From an uncultured Collinsella sp. (lineage in GTDB: Bacteria > Actinomycetota > Coriobacteriia > Coriobacteriales > Coriobacteriaceae), in contig URJD01000123.1 in the NCBI GenBank assembly GCA_900548075.1, positions 1-5,805 of the forward strand: 5,805 bases of DNA. The letters are read 5' to 3'. The notes below the pieces were generated by a model, which was not told the DNA's origin, made no database searches, and saw nothing but the letters and a program-made list of their open reading frames with translations. Shown here one piece after another: positions 1 to 5,228 of the stretch. Numbering within the stretch: the stretch's first letter is position 1; every line of letters starts with the position of its first letter. The translations under genes and the position numbers were made by a program.

Positions 1-181
1 GGTTGATGGTGCGGCACATGGTCGACTTGCCCGAACCCGAGGGGCCAATCACGACGACGACCTCGCCGCGGTCGACCGAGAGATTGATGTCGTTGAGGAC
101 GTGCAGATCGCCATAGTGCTTATCGACATGCTTGAGCTCGATCAGCGGCTGATTGCCGGTGGAAGAGGTGCTCTGTGCCAT
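1..181 (-). CDS. Polar amino-acid ABC transporter ATP-binding subunit (GlnQ/GluA-like), N-terminal part, cut by the window edge
   Basis: This is the cytoplasmic ATPase that would power the two permeases encoded just upstream in the same operon. Only the first 60 residues lie in the window. Seen: the start reads MAQSTSSTGNQPLIELKHVD, and a tyrosine at residue 23 (KHYG) sits where the adenine-stacking A-loop aromatic is expected. A perfect Walker A motif, GPSGSGKST, lies at residues 46-54, followed by MCRTIN. That ending is typical of the GlnQ/HisP/GluA group, whose members usually continue LRCIN or similar. The ATG at 181 is supported by AAGGAG at 191-196. It follows permease 2 by 36 bp on the same strand, so it should be the last or near-last cistron of the operon. 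The signature motif, Walker B and H-loop lie outside the window. The family call is secure, but the substrate cannot be read from this part. Confidence 0.93.
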   Translation of the reverse strand, partial: MAQSTSSTGNQPLIELKHVDKHYGDLHVLNDINLSVDRGEVVVVIGPSGSGKSTMCRTIN

Positions 182-190
182 GGTGCTCGG

Positions 191-196
191 CTCCTT
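191..196 (-). promoter_or_regulatory. Shine-Dalgarno site of the ATP-binding subunit
   Basis: AAGGAG on the minus strand lies 9 nt upstream of the ATG at 181. It decides the start codon of the truncated ATPase gene and shows that the gene is independently initiated rather than coupled to permease 2. Confidence 0.75.
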
Positions 197-217
197 ATGA
201 CTCGAAATGGTAAAGCG

Positions 218-1051
218 TTAGCGGATGATGGTCGCGCCGGTTTTGTGCGAAACGTAGACAGCGGCCTTGTTGATCGCGACGTTGATGAGGATGTAGATGA
301 CCGCGATAACCAGGTAGACCGACACGAGGGCGTCGTAGTTGGTAATGAGCACGCGGGCATTTTGCATGAGGTCGGGGTAGCTCACCACGTAGGCGACGGT
401 GGTGTCTTTGACTACGACCACGAGCTGCGAAATCAACGACGGAATGATAAATCGAATAGCCTGCGGCAATACGATTTTAAAGGTGATTTTAGCCTTGGAG
501 AGACCGAGCGCCTGGGCCGCCTCGACCTGCCCGCGCGGTACGGCGTTGACGCCGGCGCGGAAAATCTCGGCAAGTACGCCGGCTGCAGCGAGCGCGACGG
601 GAAGCGTGAGCATCCAAAACGACGGCAGCGCAATTTTGTACTGGGGCAGCACCAAAAAGAAGAAGTAGATGAACAGCAGACTCGGCACGCCGCGGAAGAA
701 GTCGGTGAGCACACGGCAGGCCAGCTGCAGCGGCTTAATATCGCTCGTGCGGCCGAGCATAAGGGCTAAGCCCAGCACCAGCGCGATGGCGCCAGCGGTG
801 AGTGCGACTTTAACGGTGCCCTCAAAGCCGGCAAGCAGGAACTTCCAGGTGGTGAGGTGCGTAAAGAAATACCAGTAGTGGACCGAAAGCTGGTCGGTCA
901 CATAAAAGCGCTGCAGTACCAGGACGGCGAGCGCGGCGACGGCGACGAGTGAGATAGCGGTGCCGATGCGAATCTTGGCGCGCATCTTGGGGCCGGGAGC
1001 CTCGTAGAGCGCATCGCGCATGGTGAGCGCGGAGGTGGAGTGCTTGCTCAT
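218..1051 (-). CDS. Polar amino-acid ABC transporter permease 2 (GluD/HisM-like)
   Basis: This is an integral membrane subunit, 277 residues, of an amino-acid importer. Seen: a long charged N-terminus (about 1-28) with a first hydrophobic helix at about 30-48, then hydrophobic stretches near 72-100, 122-165, 203-225 and 243-262. The cytoplasmic EAA loop that docks on the ATPase lies at about 162-200 (EIFRAGVNAVPRGQVEAAQ, then ALGLS and LPQAIR). The family hallmark KDTT lies at 215-218, followed by a V..YPDLMQ stretch. Known: HisM/GlnP-type permeases pair as homo- or heterodimers, and the extended N-terminus resembles GluD of the corynebacterial glutamate system. The start at 1051 overlaps the stop of permease 1 by 4 bp (ATGA), so translation is probably coupled, and GAAGGTGAGG lies just upstream. 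The family is certain. The glutamate or glutamine substrate is inferred from the neighbouring binding protein. Confidence 0.95.
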   Translation of the reverse strand: MSKHSTSALTMRDALYEAPGPKMRAKIRIGTAISLVAVAALAVLVLQRFYVTDQLSVHYWYFFTHLTTWKFLLAGFEGTVKVALTAGAIALVLGLALMLGRTSDIKPLQLACRVLTDFFRGVPSLLFIYFFFLVLPQYKIALPSFWMLTLPVALAAAGVLAEIFRAGVNAVPRGQVEAAQALGLSKAKITFKIVLPQAIRFIIPSLISQLVVVVKDTTVAYVVSYPDLMQNARVLITNYDALVSVYLVIAVIYILINVAINKAAVYVSHKTGATIIR

Positions 1052-1707
1052 CGGAGGATCCTCACCTTCTTATCGATATAGTTGCCAATGTGGCTTACCA
1101 CAAAGGCCGTGCCCAGGTAGCCGAGCGCCGAGATAAAGAACGCGGCGACGCCGCCGAGCGAGCGCGTGTTGATGTAGCTCACCACGCCGGTGAGCTCCTG
1201 CGGTTTAAGCGGCACCTGACTGCCGAGCGCGGTGGTGAGCATGACGGCGATAAAGAGGTTGGTCATGGGCAGCACGCTCGAGCGCAGTGCCTGCGGAATC
1301 ACGATCTTGGCGAGGATGCGGTTGAAGCTCATGCCCAGCGAGCGGGCGGCTTCTACCTGGCCGACGCCGACGGTGTTGATGCCGCTCATGAAGTTCTCGG
1401 AGCCAAAGGCCGAGCCCAAAAGGACCGTGGCGACGATAACGCAGGTGCGGTAGGGCAGGACGACCTTGAGCGGCGGCAGCGCGTAGACGACGATGATGAG
1501 CAGCGCGATGCCGGGGATGTTACGGAAGACCTGGACATACAGGTCGCCAAAGACGCGCAGCGGCTTGAGCGGCGACACGCGCATCACAGTGACGGCGACG
1601 GCCAGCACCATGGCGATGGCAAACGACTCAAGCGTCATGCCCCAGGTTGCTAGCAGCGCGTCGATATAGTTCTGGCCATAGAGCGACCAGAGCTCGGAGA
1701 GACTCAT
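1048..1707 (-). CDS. Polar amino-acid ABC transporter permease 1 (GluC/GlnP-like)
   Basis: This is the second membrane subunit, 219 residues, the usual size for HisQ/GluC-type permeases. Seen: a short N-terminus (MSLSELWSLYGQNYIDALLAT), a first membrane helix at about 20-42, the family motif VQVFRNIPGI at 58-67, hydrophobic segments near 67-100 and 145-165, and a last one near 186-208. The EAA loop lies at about 104-142 (ENFMSGINTVGVGQVEAARS, then LGMS and IPQALR). Two positions deviate from the common pattern. The usual E-x-FRGG is ENFMSG here, and the KDTS-type motif after the EAA loop is replaced by MLTTALGSQ (156-164). Permease 2 keeps KDTT, so the pair is asymmetric. The ATG at 1707 is set by a strong AGGAGGT at 1712-1718. 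The gene follows the binding-protein gene after a structured 138-bp spacer and overlaps permease 2 by ATGA. Confidence 0.95.
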   Translation of the reverse strand: MSLSELWSLYGQNYIDALLATWGMTLESFAIAMVLAVAVTVMRVSPLKPLRVFGDLYVQVFRNIPGIALLIIVVYALPPLKVVLPYRTCVIVATVLLGSAFGSENFMSGINTVGVGQVEAARSLGMSFNRILAKIVIPQALRSSVLPMTNLFIAVMLTTALGSQVPLKPQELTGVVSYINTRSLGGVAAFFISALGYLGTAFVVSHIGNYIDKKVRILR

Positions 1708-1711
1708 GCGG

Positions 1712-1718
1712 ACCTCCT
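1712..1718 (-). promoter_or_regulatory. Strong Shine-Dalgarno site of permease 1
   Basis: AGGAGGT on the minus strand sits 4 nt before ATG 1707. It is nearly a full complement to the 16S anti-SD. It lies only 13 nt downstream, in transcript direction, of the GC-rich hairpin at 1757-1732, so the hairpin and ribosome loading could interact. Confidence 0.75.
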
Positions 1719-1731
1719 GCTGGTAAGGAAA

Positions 1732-1757
1732 GGGGCTCCCGTGTGTACGGAAGCCCC
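1732..1757 (-). terminator. GC-rich intercistronic hairpin between binding-protein and permease genes (partial terminator or mRNA stabiliser)
   Basis: On the minus strand GGGGCT (1757-1752) pairs with AGCCCC (1737-1732). Inside, CCGT pairs with ACGG after a single mismatch, leaving a 4-nt loop, so 10 of 11 positions pair. Only TTTCCTT follows, a weak U-tract. This fits an attenuating or 3'-end-protecting hairpin better than a full terminator. Permease 1, with its own SD just after, must still be transcribed through it. Such hairpins after the binding-protein cistron are known from other ABC import operons (malE-malF, the histidine operon), where they favour excess binding protein. The role here is inferred. 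Confidence 0.6.
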
Positions 1758-1773
1758 GACAACTCAGTGTGGA

Positions 1774-1831
1774 AACAGTTTACCGCAATAAAGCGCATCA
1801 TGCGTTTCCGTATGGTTTCGTTGCGGCTGTT
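1774..1831 (-). other. Larger stem-loop in the 3' untranslated region of the binding-protein gene
   Basis: AACAG (1774-1778) can pair with CTGTT (1827-1831), and CCGCAA (1783-1788) with TTGCGG (1821-1826). The two helices are separated by a 4-nt bulge on one side, giving an 11-bp interrupted stem around a 32-nt loop. That loop holds a smaller CGC/GCG dyad around 1794-1804. Together with the GC-rich hairpin at 1732-1757 it makes almost the whole spacer between the binding-protein stop and permease 1 structured RNA. Pairing was read by eye and no folding energy was computed. Confidence 0.4.
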
Positions 1832-1845
1832 ACCAGGCTCGCTGC

Positions 1846-2841
1846 CTAGGCGCCGATCTCGGGCAGCTCGGGAACATTGGTGTCGCCCGTACGGTCGCCG
1901 ATGCAGAGCTGCCACAGCTCGGTCCAGGTGCCGTCGTCCTCGATCTTCTTAAGGAAGTCGTTGACAAAGGCGACGCCGTCGGAATCGAGCGGCAGGCCGA
2001 TGCCATAGGGCTCCTTGCTGCCGAAAGGCTTGCCGGCGATCTTGTACTTACCGGGCTCGCGAACCAGGGCGCTCTGCTGCATGTTGTTATCGATGACGTA
2101 GGCGTCAACGCGGCCCTGCTGGAGTGCCTGGCGGGCCTCCTCGTCGGTCTTGAACTCCTGCTGGCTGGCCTTGGGGGCGAACTCCTCCAGGATGGCGGGG
2201 CCGTTGGAGCCGGACTGGACGGCGACGTTCTTGTCGGCCAGGTCGTCGACGCTCTTGATGTCGTCGTTATCGGCGAGCACCAGGATGGCCTGCTGGGTAT
2301 AGTAGTAGGGGCCGGCAAAGGAGACAAGCTTCTTGCGCTCGTCAGTGATGGTGTAGGTGGCAAAGACGGCGTCGACCTGGCCGTTCTGCAGGACGGACTC
2401 GCGCGTGTCCGAGGTCACCTGGGTGATCTCGACCTTGTTCTCGCCCAGAATGTAGTTGGACAGGAGCTGTGCGATACCGGCATCGAAGCCGCGGGTCTGA
2501 CCGTCTTTCTCGTTGAGGAGGGAGAAGAGCGTAGAGGTCTGAACGCCGCCGATCTTAAAGACGCCGGCGTCCTTGACGGCCGTGGCCCAGGTGCTGGCGG
2601 CGATAGCATCGTCATCGGCCTTGGGGCCGTTGTCGACGAGCTTGTCGAACGCCTTGGCGTCGAGCGTGGTGGAAGCCTCGGTATCTTCGGAGCTCTTGGA
2701 GGAGCCGGCGGCGGAACCCTTGTCAGCCTCGGCACTGGTGTCGGAGCAGCCGGCAAGACCAAGGCCGGTGACGGTTGCGAAGGTGGCGGCAACGAAGCCG
2801 CGGCGGTCGAGAACGACCTGCTGGGAGAGGTTCTTGCTCAT
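1846..2841 (-). CDS. Polar amino-acid ABC transporter substrate-binding lipoprotein (GluB-like, SBP family 3)
   Basis: This is the extracellular, membrane-anchored receptor that captures the amino acid and delivers it to the permeases; 331 residues. Seen: the N-terminus has a twin arginine in LDRRGFVAATF (11-21), a hydrophobic stretch, and a lipobox LAGC (29-32) with C32 as the lipidation site. A Ser/Ala/Glu/Asp-rich linker follows at about 33-60. The family 3 binding domain runs from about 93 to 312. TSDTRESVLQNGQVDAVFAT lies at 143-162; R147 is at the place where family members bind the substrate carboxylate. YTITDERKK lies at 163-171, and VDAYVIDN at 245-252, where D251 is the likely amino-group ligand. 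The wording around RESVLQNGQVDAVFATYTI closely recalls corynebacterial GluB, which suggests glutamate, with glutamine as the alternative. The ATG at 2841 has AAAGGTG 7 nt upstream. It is the first gene of the operon and is preceded by a good promoter. The Tat motif implies export of a folded protein; Sec export is not excluded. Confidence 0.95.
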   Translation of the reverse strand: MSKNLSQQVVLDRRGFVAATFATVTGLGLAGCSDTSAEADKGSAAGSSKSSEDTEASTTLDAKAFDKLVDNGPKADDDAIAASTWATAVKDAGVFKIGGVQTSTLFSLLNEKDGQTRGFDAGIAQLLSNYILGENKVEITQVTSDTRESVLQNGQVDAVFATYTITDERKKLVSFAGPYYYTQQAILVLADNDDIKSVDDLADKNVAVQSGSNGPAILEEFAPKASQQEFKTDEEARQALQQGRVDAYVIDNNMQQSALVREPGKYKIAGKPFGSKEPYGIGLPLDSDGVAFVNDFLKKIEDDGTWTELWQLCIGDRTGDTNVPELPEIGA

Positions 2842-2848
2842 GGTAGAA

Positions 2849-2855
2849 CACCTTT
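2849..2855 (-). promoter_or_regulatory. Shine-Dalgarno site of the substrate-binding protein
   Basis: AAAGGTG on the minus strand lies 7 nt before ATG 2841. It fixes the start directly in front of the twin-arginine leader (MSKNLSQQ). Confidence 0.7.
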
Positions 2856-2884
2856 CTCAATAAAATCCCTAGCGGTTGAGTAGA

Positions 2885-2914
2885 GTTATACCCTATCCCG
2901 CTCAGATGGGTCAA
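2885..2914 (-). promoter_or_regulatory. Sigma-70-type promoter of the amino-acid ABC transporter operon
   Basis: On the minus strand TTGACC (2914-2909) and TATAAC (2890-2885) are separated by 18 bp, each one base from the consensus hexamers. Transcription would start near 2878, giving a leader of about 37 nt before ATG 2841. No other promoter of comparable quality is visible upstream of the operon. The leader is too short for a riboswitch or peptide attenuator, so any regulation should act at the DNA level. Confidence 0.75.
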
Positions 2915-2961
2915 CACGAAATAACTCAGAAACATACTTACTTTATGGGTAATTCTACCTA

Positions 2962-2984
2962 CCAAAAAGGGACAGGCACCTTTG
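2962..2984. repeat. Short dyad CAAAAAGGGACAGG...CCTTTG, possible dispersed repeat motif
   Basis: AAAGG and CCTTT flank an 8-nt centre (GACAGGCA), with a further CAAA/TTTG agreement around them. It lies upstream of the transporter promoter and outside any credible gene. I recall similar GGTGCCTGTCCCTTTT strings scattered between genes in Collinsella and other gut anaerobes, but that is memory, not a search. A single copy is present in this window, so its repeat status is unproven here. Confidence 0.35.
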
Positions 2985-3021
2985 TGGTGGTTCTGGCCGA
3001 TGCGGTGGCATGCCTTGCTGT

Positions 3022-3084
3022 TTTGTCTCAATCTGTAACATCTGGACGGCCAAAAGGTCTCTATCTGTTACAGATTGAGACAAA
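3022..3084. repeat. Palindromic repeat unit A (19-bp perfect inverted arms)
   Basis: The left arm TTTGTCTCAATCTGTAACA (3022-3040) and the right arm TGTTACAGATTGAGACAAA (3066-3084) are exact reverse complements around a 25-nt centre. An RNA or single-strand copy would form a 19-bp stem. There is no coding region here. Unit B, 81 bp further on, is a diverged copy: the 50-nt cores (3031-3080 and 3112-3161) align without gaps and match at 38 positions. This is a REP/MITE-like element or a paired operator. No transposase lies nearby, and the terminator of the DXS-like gene is separate. Confidence 0.8.
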
Positions 3085-3103
3085 GGTCTGGGACTAAGAC
3101 ATC

Positions 3104-3164
3104 TTATCTAGATCTGTAACAGTTAGACGGGAATTCGGGCCCTAGATGTTACAGATTGAGATAA
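3104..3164. repeat. Palindromic repeat unit B (diverged copy of unit A)
   Basis: ATCTGTAACA (3112-3121) pairs with TGTTACAGAT (3147-3156). The outer TTATCT (3104-3109) pairs with AGATAA (3159-3164) across a two-position imperfection. The arms match those of unit A at an offset of exactly 81 bp, and the interior has diverged most. Where unit A has TCTCAATCTG and CAGATTGAGA, unit B has changed mostly on the left arm. However, the outer changes (TTATCT with AGATAA) keep pairing, which hints that the hairpin itself is preserved. Confidence 0.75.
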
Positions 3165-3180
3165 TCGCGTCGCGAAAATA

Positions 3181-3217
3181 AAAACCTCCGCAGGGGTGCT
3201 TTCCTTGCGGAGGTTTT
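3181..3217 (-). terminator. Intrinsic terminator of the DXS-like gene (bidirectional)
   Basis: AAAACCTCCGCA (3181-3192) and TGCGGAGGTTTT (3206-3217) form a perfect 12-bp stem with a 13-nt loop. In the minus-strand transcript the stem is followed by a U-rich run (GGAGGTTTTTATTTTC), the classic Rho-independent form, and it begins one base after the TAA of the DXS-like gene. The plus-strand side also has TTTTCTT, so it could stop transcription from both directions. This separates the DXS-like gene from the transporter operon. Confidence 0.9.
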
Positions 3218-3218
3218 C

Positions 3219-5000
3219 TTACTCGTTGAGTAGTCTCGCGGCTTCGGCGGCTATGTTCTCGACCGTCATGCCGTTCTGAGCGAGCAGTTCGTTGGGGTCG
3301 TAGCGGTCGGGGAAGCCCTTGGCGATGCCGAAGGTGCGCGTGCGCAACGGCATGCATGCCAGATAGCACGCGACGCGTTCGCCCCAGCCGCCGTCCAAGA
3401 TGCCGTCCTCGAGGGTGACGACAACGCGATGCTCGGTGGCAAGGCTGTCGAGGAACTCGCGGTCGAGTTCGGTTGCAAAGCGCGGGTTGACGAGCGTGGC
3501 CTCGATGCCGTACTCGGCAGCCAAGCGGTTTGCCACGCGCTCGCCCAGCTCAAAGAAATCGCCAAGCGCAAGCACGGCCACATCGCGGCCCTGACGTACG
3601 ACGTTGTAGCGAACGGCGCTGTAGTCGGTGTCCTCGGCGGGCGCCAAATCGGGGCGGCTCACCAGGCCAATGCCGGGCACGCGGATCGCCACGGGATGCT
3701 CGCGGTGGTCGAGCGACCAGCTCAGCATGGACAGATATTCCTCCATGCAGGCCGGCGCCAAGTAGTGCATGTTGGGAAGACCGCCCAGCATGGAAATATC
3801 AAAGAACGAGAGGTGCGTCTCGGACGTGGTGCCAAAGATCGACGCACCAAACACCAGGATGGTTGCGGGGGCGTCGTTGAGGCACAGGTCGTGCCACAGC
3901 TCGTCGTAGGCGCGCTGCAAAAACGTGCCGTACACACCAAAGACTGGCTTGGCGCCCGAGCGCGCAAGCGCGGTGGCAAAGGTCACGGCGTGCTCCTCTG
4001 CAATGCCCACATCGACGAACTGTTTGCCGGCGGCAGCGCGAAGCTCGGGTGTAAAGCCCATGATGTAGGGCGTGGCGGCCGTGATGCCAACGACCTGTGG
4101 ATCGCGCTCGATGGCGGCGCTGAGCGCCTCGCCCGTAATGTCGGCGTAGGTGCGCGGCGCAGGCTCGCTCGGATGGCCCGGGCAGAGCTTGCGCCCGGTC
4201 GCCATGTCAAACGGACCCACGTGGTGCCAACGCTCGGGGTCGCTCTGGGCCGGCTCAAAGCCCTTGCCCTTGGCGGTCGAGACGTGCAGCACAATGGGAT
4301 GATCGATATTGCGCAGTTCCTGCAGCGCGTCGACTAGGGCCAACACGTCGTTACCGGCGTCCAGATAGCGGTAGTCGAGCCCCATCGCGCGGAAAACGTT
4401 GCGCTCACAGGTGCCGTTGCTGGCGCGCAGCTCGGCCAGATTGCGATACAGGCCGCCATGGTTCTCGGCAATGGACTGGTCGTTATCGTTGACGATGATG
4501 ATCAGGTTGCTATCGAGTTCGGCGGCATTGTTAAAGCCCTCAAACGCCAGGCCGCCCGAAAGCGAGCCGTCGCCAATGATGGTGATGACGTTGTACGCAT
4601 CGCCCGCCAGGTCACGAGCGTACGCCAGGCCGCAGCCCAGGCTCACCGACGTGGAGGTATGGCCCATGGCGAACAGGTCGTGCTCGGACTCGTCGGGATT
4701 GGCAAAGCCAGAAGCCTCACCATAACGCTCCGGATCGATATAAGTGTACGCGCGCCCCGTCAGCGCCTTGTGGGCGTAGGTCTGGTGCGAAACGTCAAAG
4801 ACAATCTTGTCGATGGGGGAGTTAAACACGCGATGAAGCGCAACCGTAAGCTCAACGACGCCCAAGTTGGGGGCAACGTGCCCGCCGACGGCGGCGGAGC
4901 TTTCGAGGATTGCCTGACGGATCTCGCCGCAGAGCAGCGGAAGCTCGGCGCGGTCGAGAGCCTTGACGTCCTCGGGCGTTGTCGTTTGCGTAAGCAGCAT
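3219..5000 (-). CDS. 1-deoxy-D-xylulose-5-phosphate synthase family protein (DXS-like subfamily; would usually be labelled dxs)
   Basis: This is a cytoplasmic thiamine-diphosphate enzyme, 593 residues; classical DXS is about 620-640. DXS joins pyruvate and glyceraldehyde-3-phosphate, the first step of the MEP isoprenoid pathway. Seen: GGHVAPNLGVVE (39-50; H41 corresponds to E. coli H49), FDVSHQTYAHK (68-78; H72 to H80), GHTSTS (113-118), the Mg/ThDP motif GDGS at 143-146 ending in N173, AENHGG (178-183), and GIAEEHAVT (332-340) with E335 in the place of catalytic E370. Y357 and R363 (YGTFLQRAYD) match Y392 and R398. H396 matches H431, and R440 probably matches R478. A C-terminal transketolase-like domain follows at about 470-590. 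Odd: the usual DRAG...GADGQTH block is FGASIFGTTSETH, so R420 and D427 become G385 and T392. VSHQ, AENHGG and THLSFFDI fit a DXS-like subfamily I recall from lactic acid bacteria and other Firmicutes. The ATG at 5000 is the only possible start, because TAA lies four codons upstream. The family is certain; the exact reaction is not. Confidence 0.9.
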   Translation of the reverse strand: MLLTQTTTPEDVKALDRAELPLLCGEIRQAILESSAAVGGHVAPNLGVVELTVALHRVFNSPIDKIVFDVSHQTYAHKALTGRAYTYIDPERYGEASGFANPDESEHDLFAMGHTSTSVSLGCGLAYARDLAGDAYNVITIIGDGSLSGGLAFEGFNNAAELDSNLIIIVNDNDQSIAENHGGLYRNLAELRASNGTCERNVFRAMGLDYRYLDAGNDVLALVDALQELRNIDHPIVLHVSTAKGKGFEPAQSDPERWHHVGPFDMATGRKLCPGHPSEPAPRTYADITGEALSAAIERDPQVVGITAATPYIMGFTPELRAAAGKQFVDVGIAEEHAVTFATALARSGAKPVFGVYGTFLQRAYDELWHDLCLNDAPATILVFGASIFGTTSETHLSFFDISMLGGLPNMHYLAPACMEEYLSMLSWSLDHREHPVAIRVPGIGLVSRPDLAPAEDTDYSAVRYNVVRQGRDVAVLALGDFFELGERVANRLAAEYGIEATLVNPRFATELDREFLDSLATEHRVVVTLEDGILDGGWGERVACYLACMPLRTRTFGIAKGFPDRYDPNELLAQNGMTVENIAAEAARLLNE

Positions 5001-5217
5001 CGTTGTGGGTTACTCCATGCGAATCGTGCGCCGGCACTCCCTCGGCCGGCACAATTGCACAAGACAGTTTCGCACATTTTGGCGTTTGATATGTGACGGC
5101 GGCGCGGTAATTCGCCAACTGGCGGGGCAAAACGTTTTGTCCGATGCCATACTGATATGTTCCATGATGTTTTTATCGATTGTGCGCAGGCCGTGGCTTG
5201 CCGCCGTGAGCCGCTGG
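5001..5217. promoter_or_regulatory. Divergent spacer between the DXS-like gene and the HD-domain gene, with two adjacent dyads
   Basis: Both genes must be transcribed from here unless a distant promoter serves one of them. Seen: a perfect 12-bp palindrome CAAAACGTTTTG (5128-5139) and, just before it, CGCCA-AC-TGGCG (5113-5124), two possible operator dyads. A weak plus-strand promoter may follow the palindrome: TGATATGTT (5153-5161) resembles an extended -10, with TTTTGT (5135-5140) as a poor -35 at 15 bp. I found no convincing minus-strand promoter. A direct repeat GCCGGCAC lies near 5030-5048. Confidence 0.4.
5013..5016 (-). promoter_or_regulatory. Weak, distant Shine-Dalgarno candidate of the DXS-like gene
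   Basis: GGAG on the minus strand is the only SD-like string before ATG 5000, and it lies 12 nt away, longer than usual. It sits inside a minimal in-frame ATG-GAG-TAA (5018-5010). The neighbouring genes all have much better sites, so low or special translation initiation is likely. Confidence 0.4.
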
Positions 5218-5224
5218 AAGGAGG
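5218..5224 (+). promoter_or_regulatory. Shine-Dalgarno site that sets the start of the HD-domain gene
   Basis: AAGGAGG lies 4 nt before ATG 5229. It makes 5229 a better start than the in-frame ATG at 5157, which has no comparable site and would add 24 residues without family similarity. Confidence 0.8.
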
Positions 5225-5228
5225 CAGC

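Noticed and set aside
101..769. A 222-codon open frame on the plus strand opposite the ATPase and permease 2 genes
   Set aside because: It crosses two real genes and the spacer between them; composition is charged and repetitive, as expected of an antisense shadow.
1835..1847. AGGC/GCCT hairpin at the stop codon of the binding-protein gene
   Set aside because: A 4-bp stem is too small to call as a terminator, with no U-tract.
2842..2884. Riboswitch or attenuator in front of the transporter operon
   Set aside because: The leader from the likely start site is only about 37 nt and shows no competing hairpins.
2947..2958. Small dyad GGTA-ATTC-TACC upstream of the transporter -35
   Set aside because: Four-base arms are expected by chance; it could be an activator site, but nothing else supports it.
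2876..3097. A 73-codon frame on the plus strand in the non-coding tract
   Set aside because: It has no SD, starts inside the divergent transporter promoter region and runs through palindrome unit A; it is better explained as translation of repeat DNA.
3022..3164. Possible CRISPR array, because similar strings recur
   Set aside because: Only two units exist, they are palindromic over 50 nt with diverged centres, and there are no constant repeats separated by unique spacers.
3429..4337. A 302-codon open frame on the plus strand opposite the DXS-like gene
   Set aside because: It is a mirror of a highly conserved coding region in GC-rich DNA. Its translation is rich in R, H, G and A, has no recognisable domain, and no SD precedes it.
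5157..5228. Upstream ATG at 5157 as start of the HD-domain gene
   Set aside because: No SD there, overlap with the likely promoter, and extra residues unlike the family; ATG 5229 has AAGGAGG.
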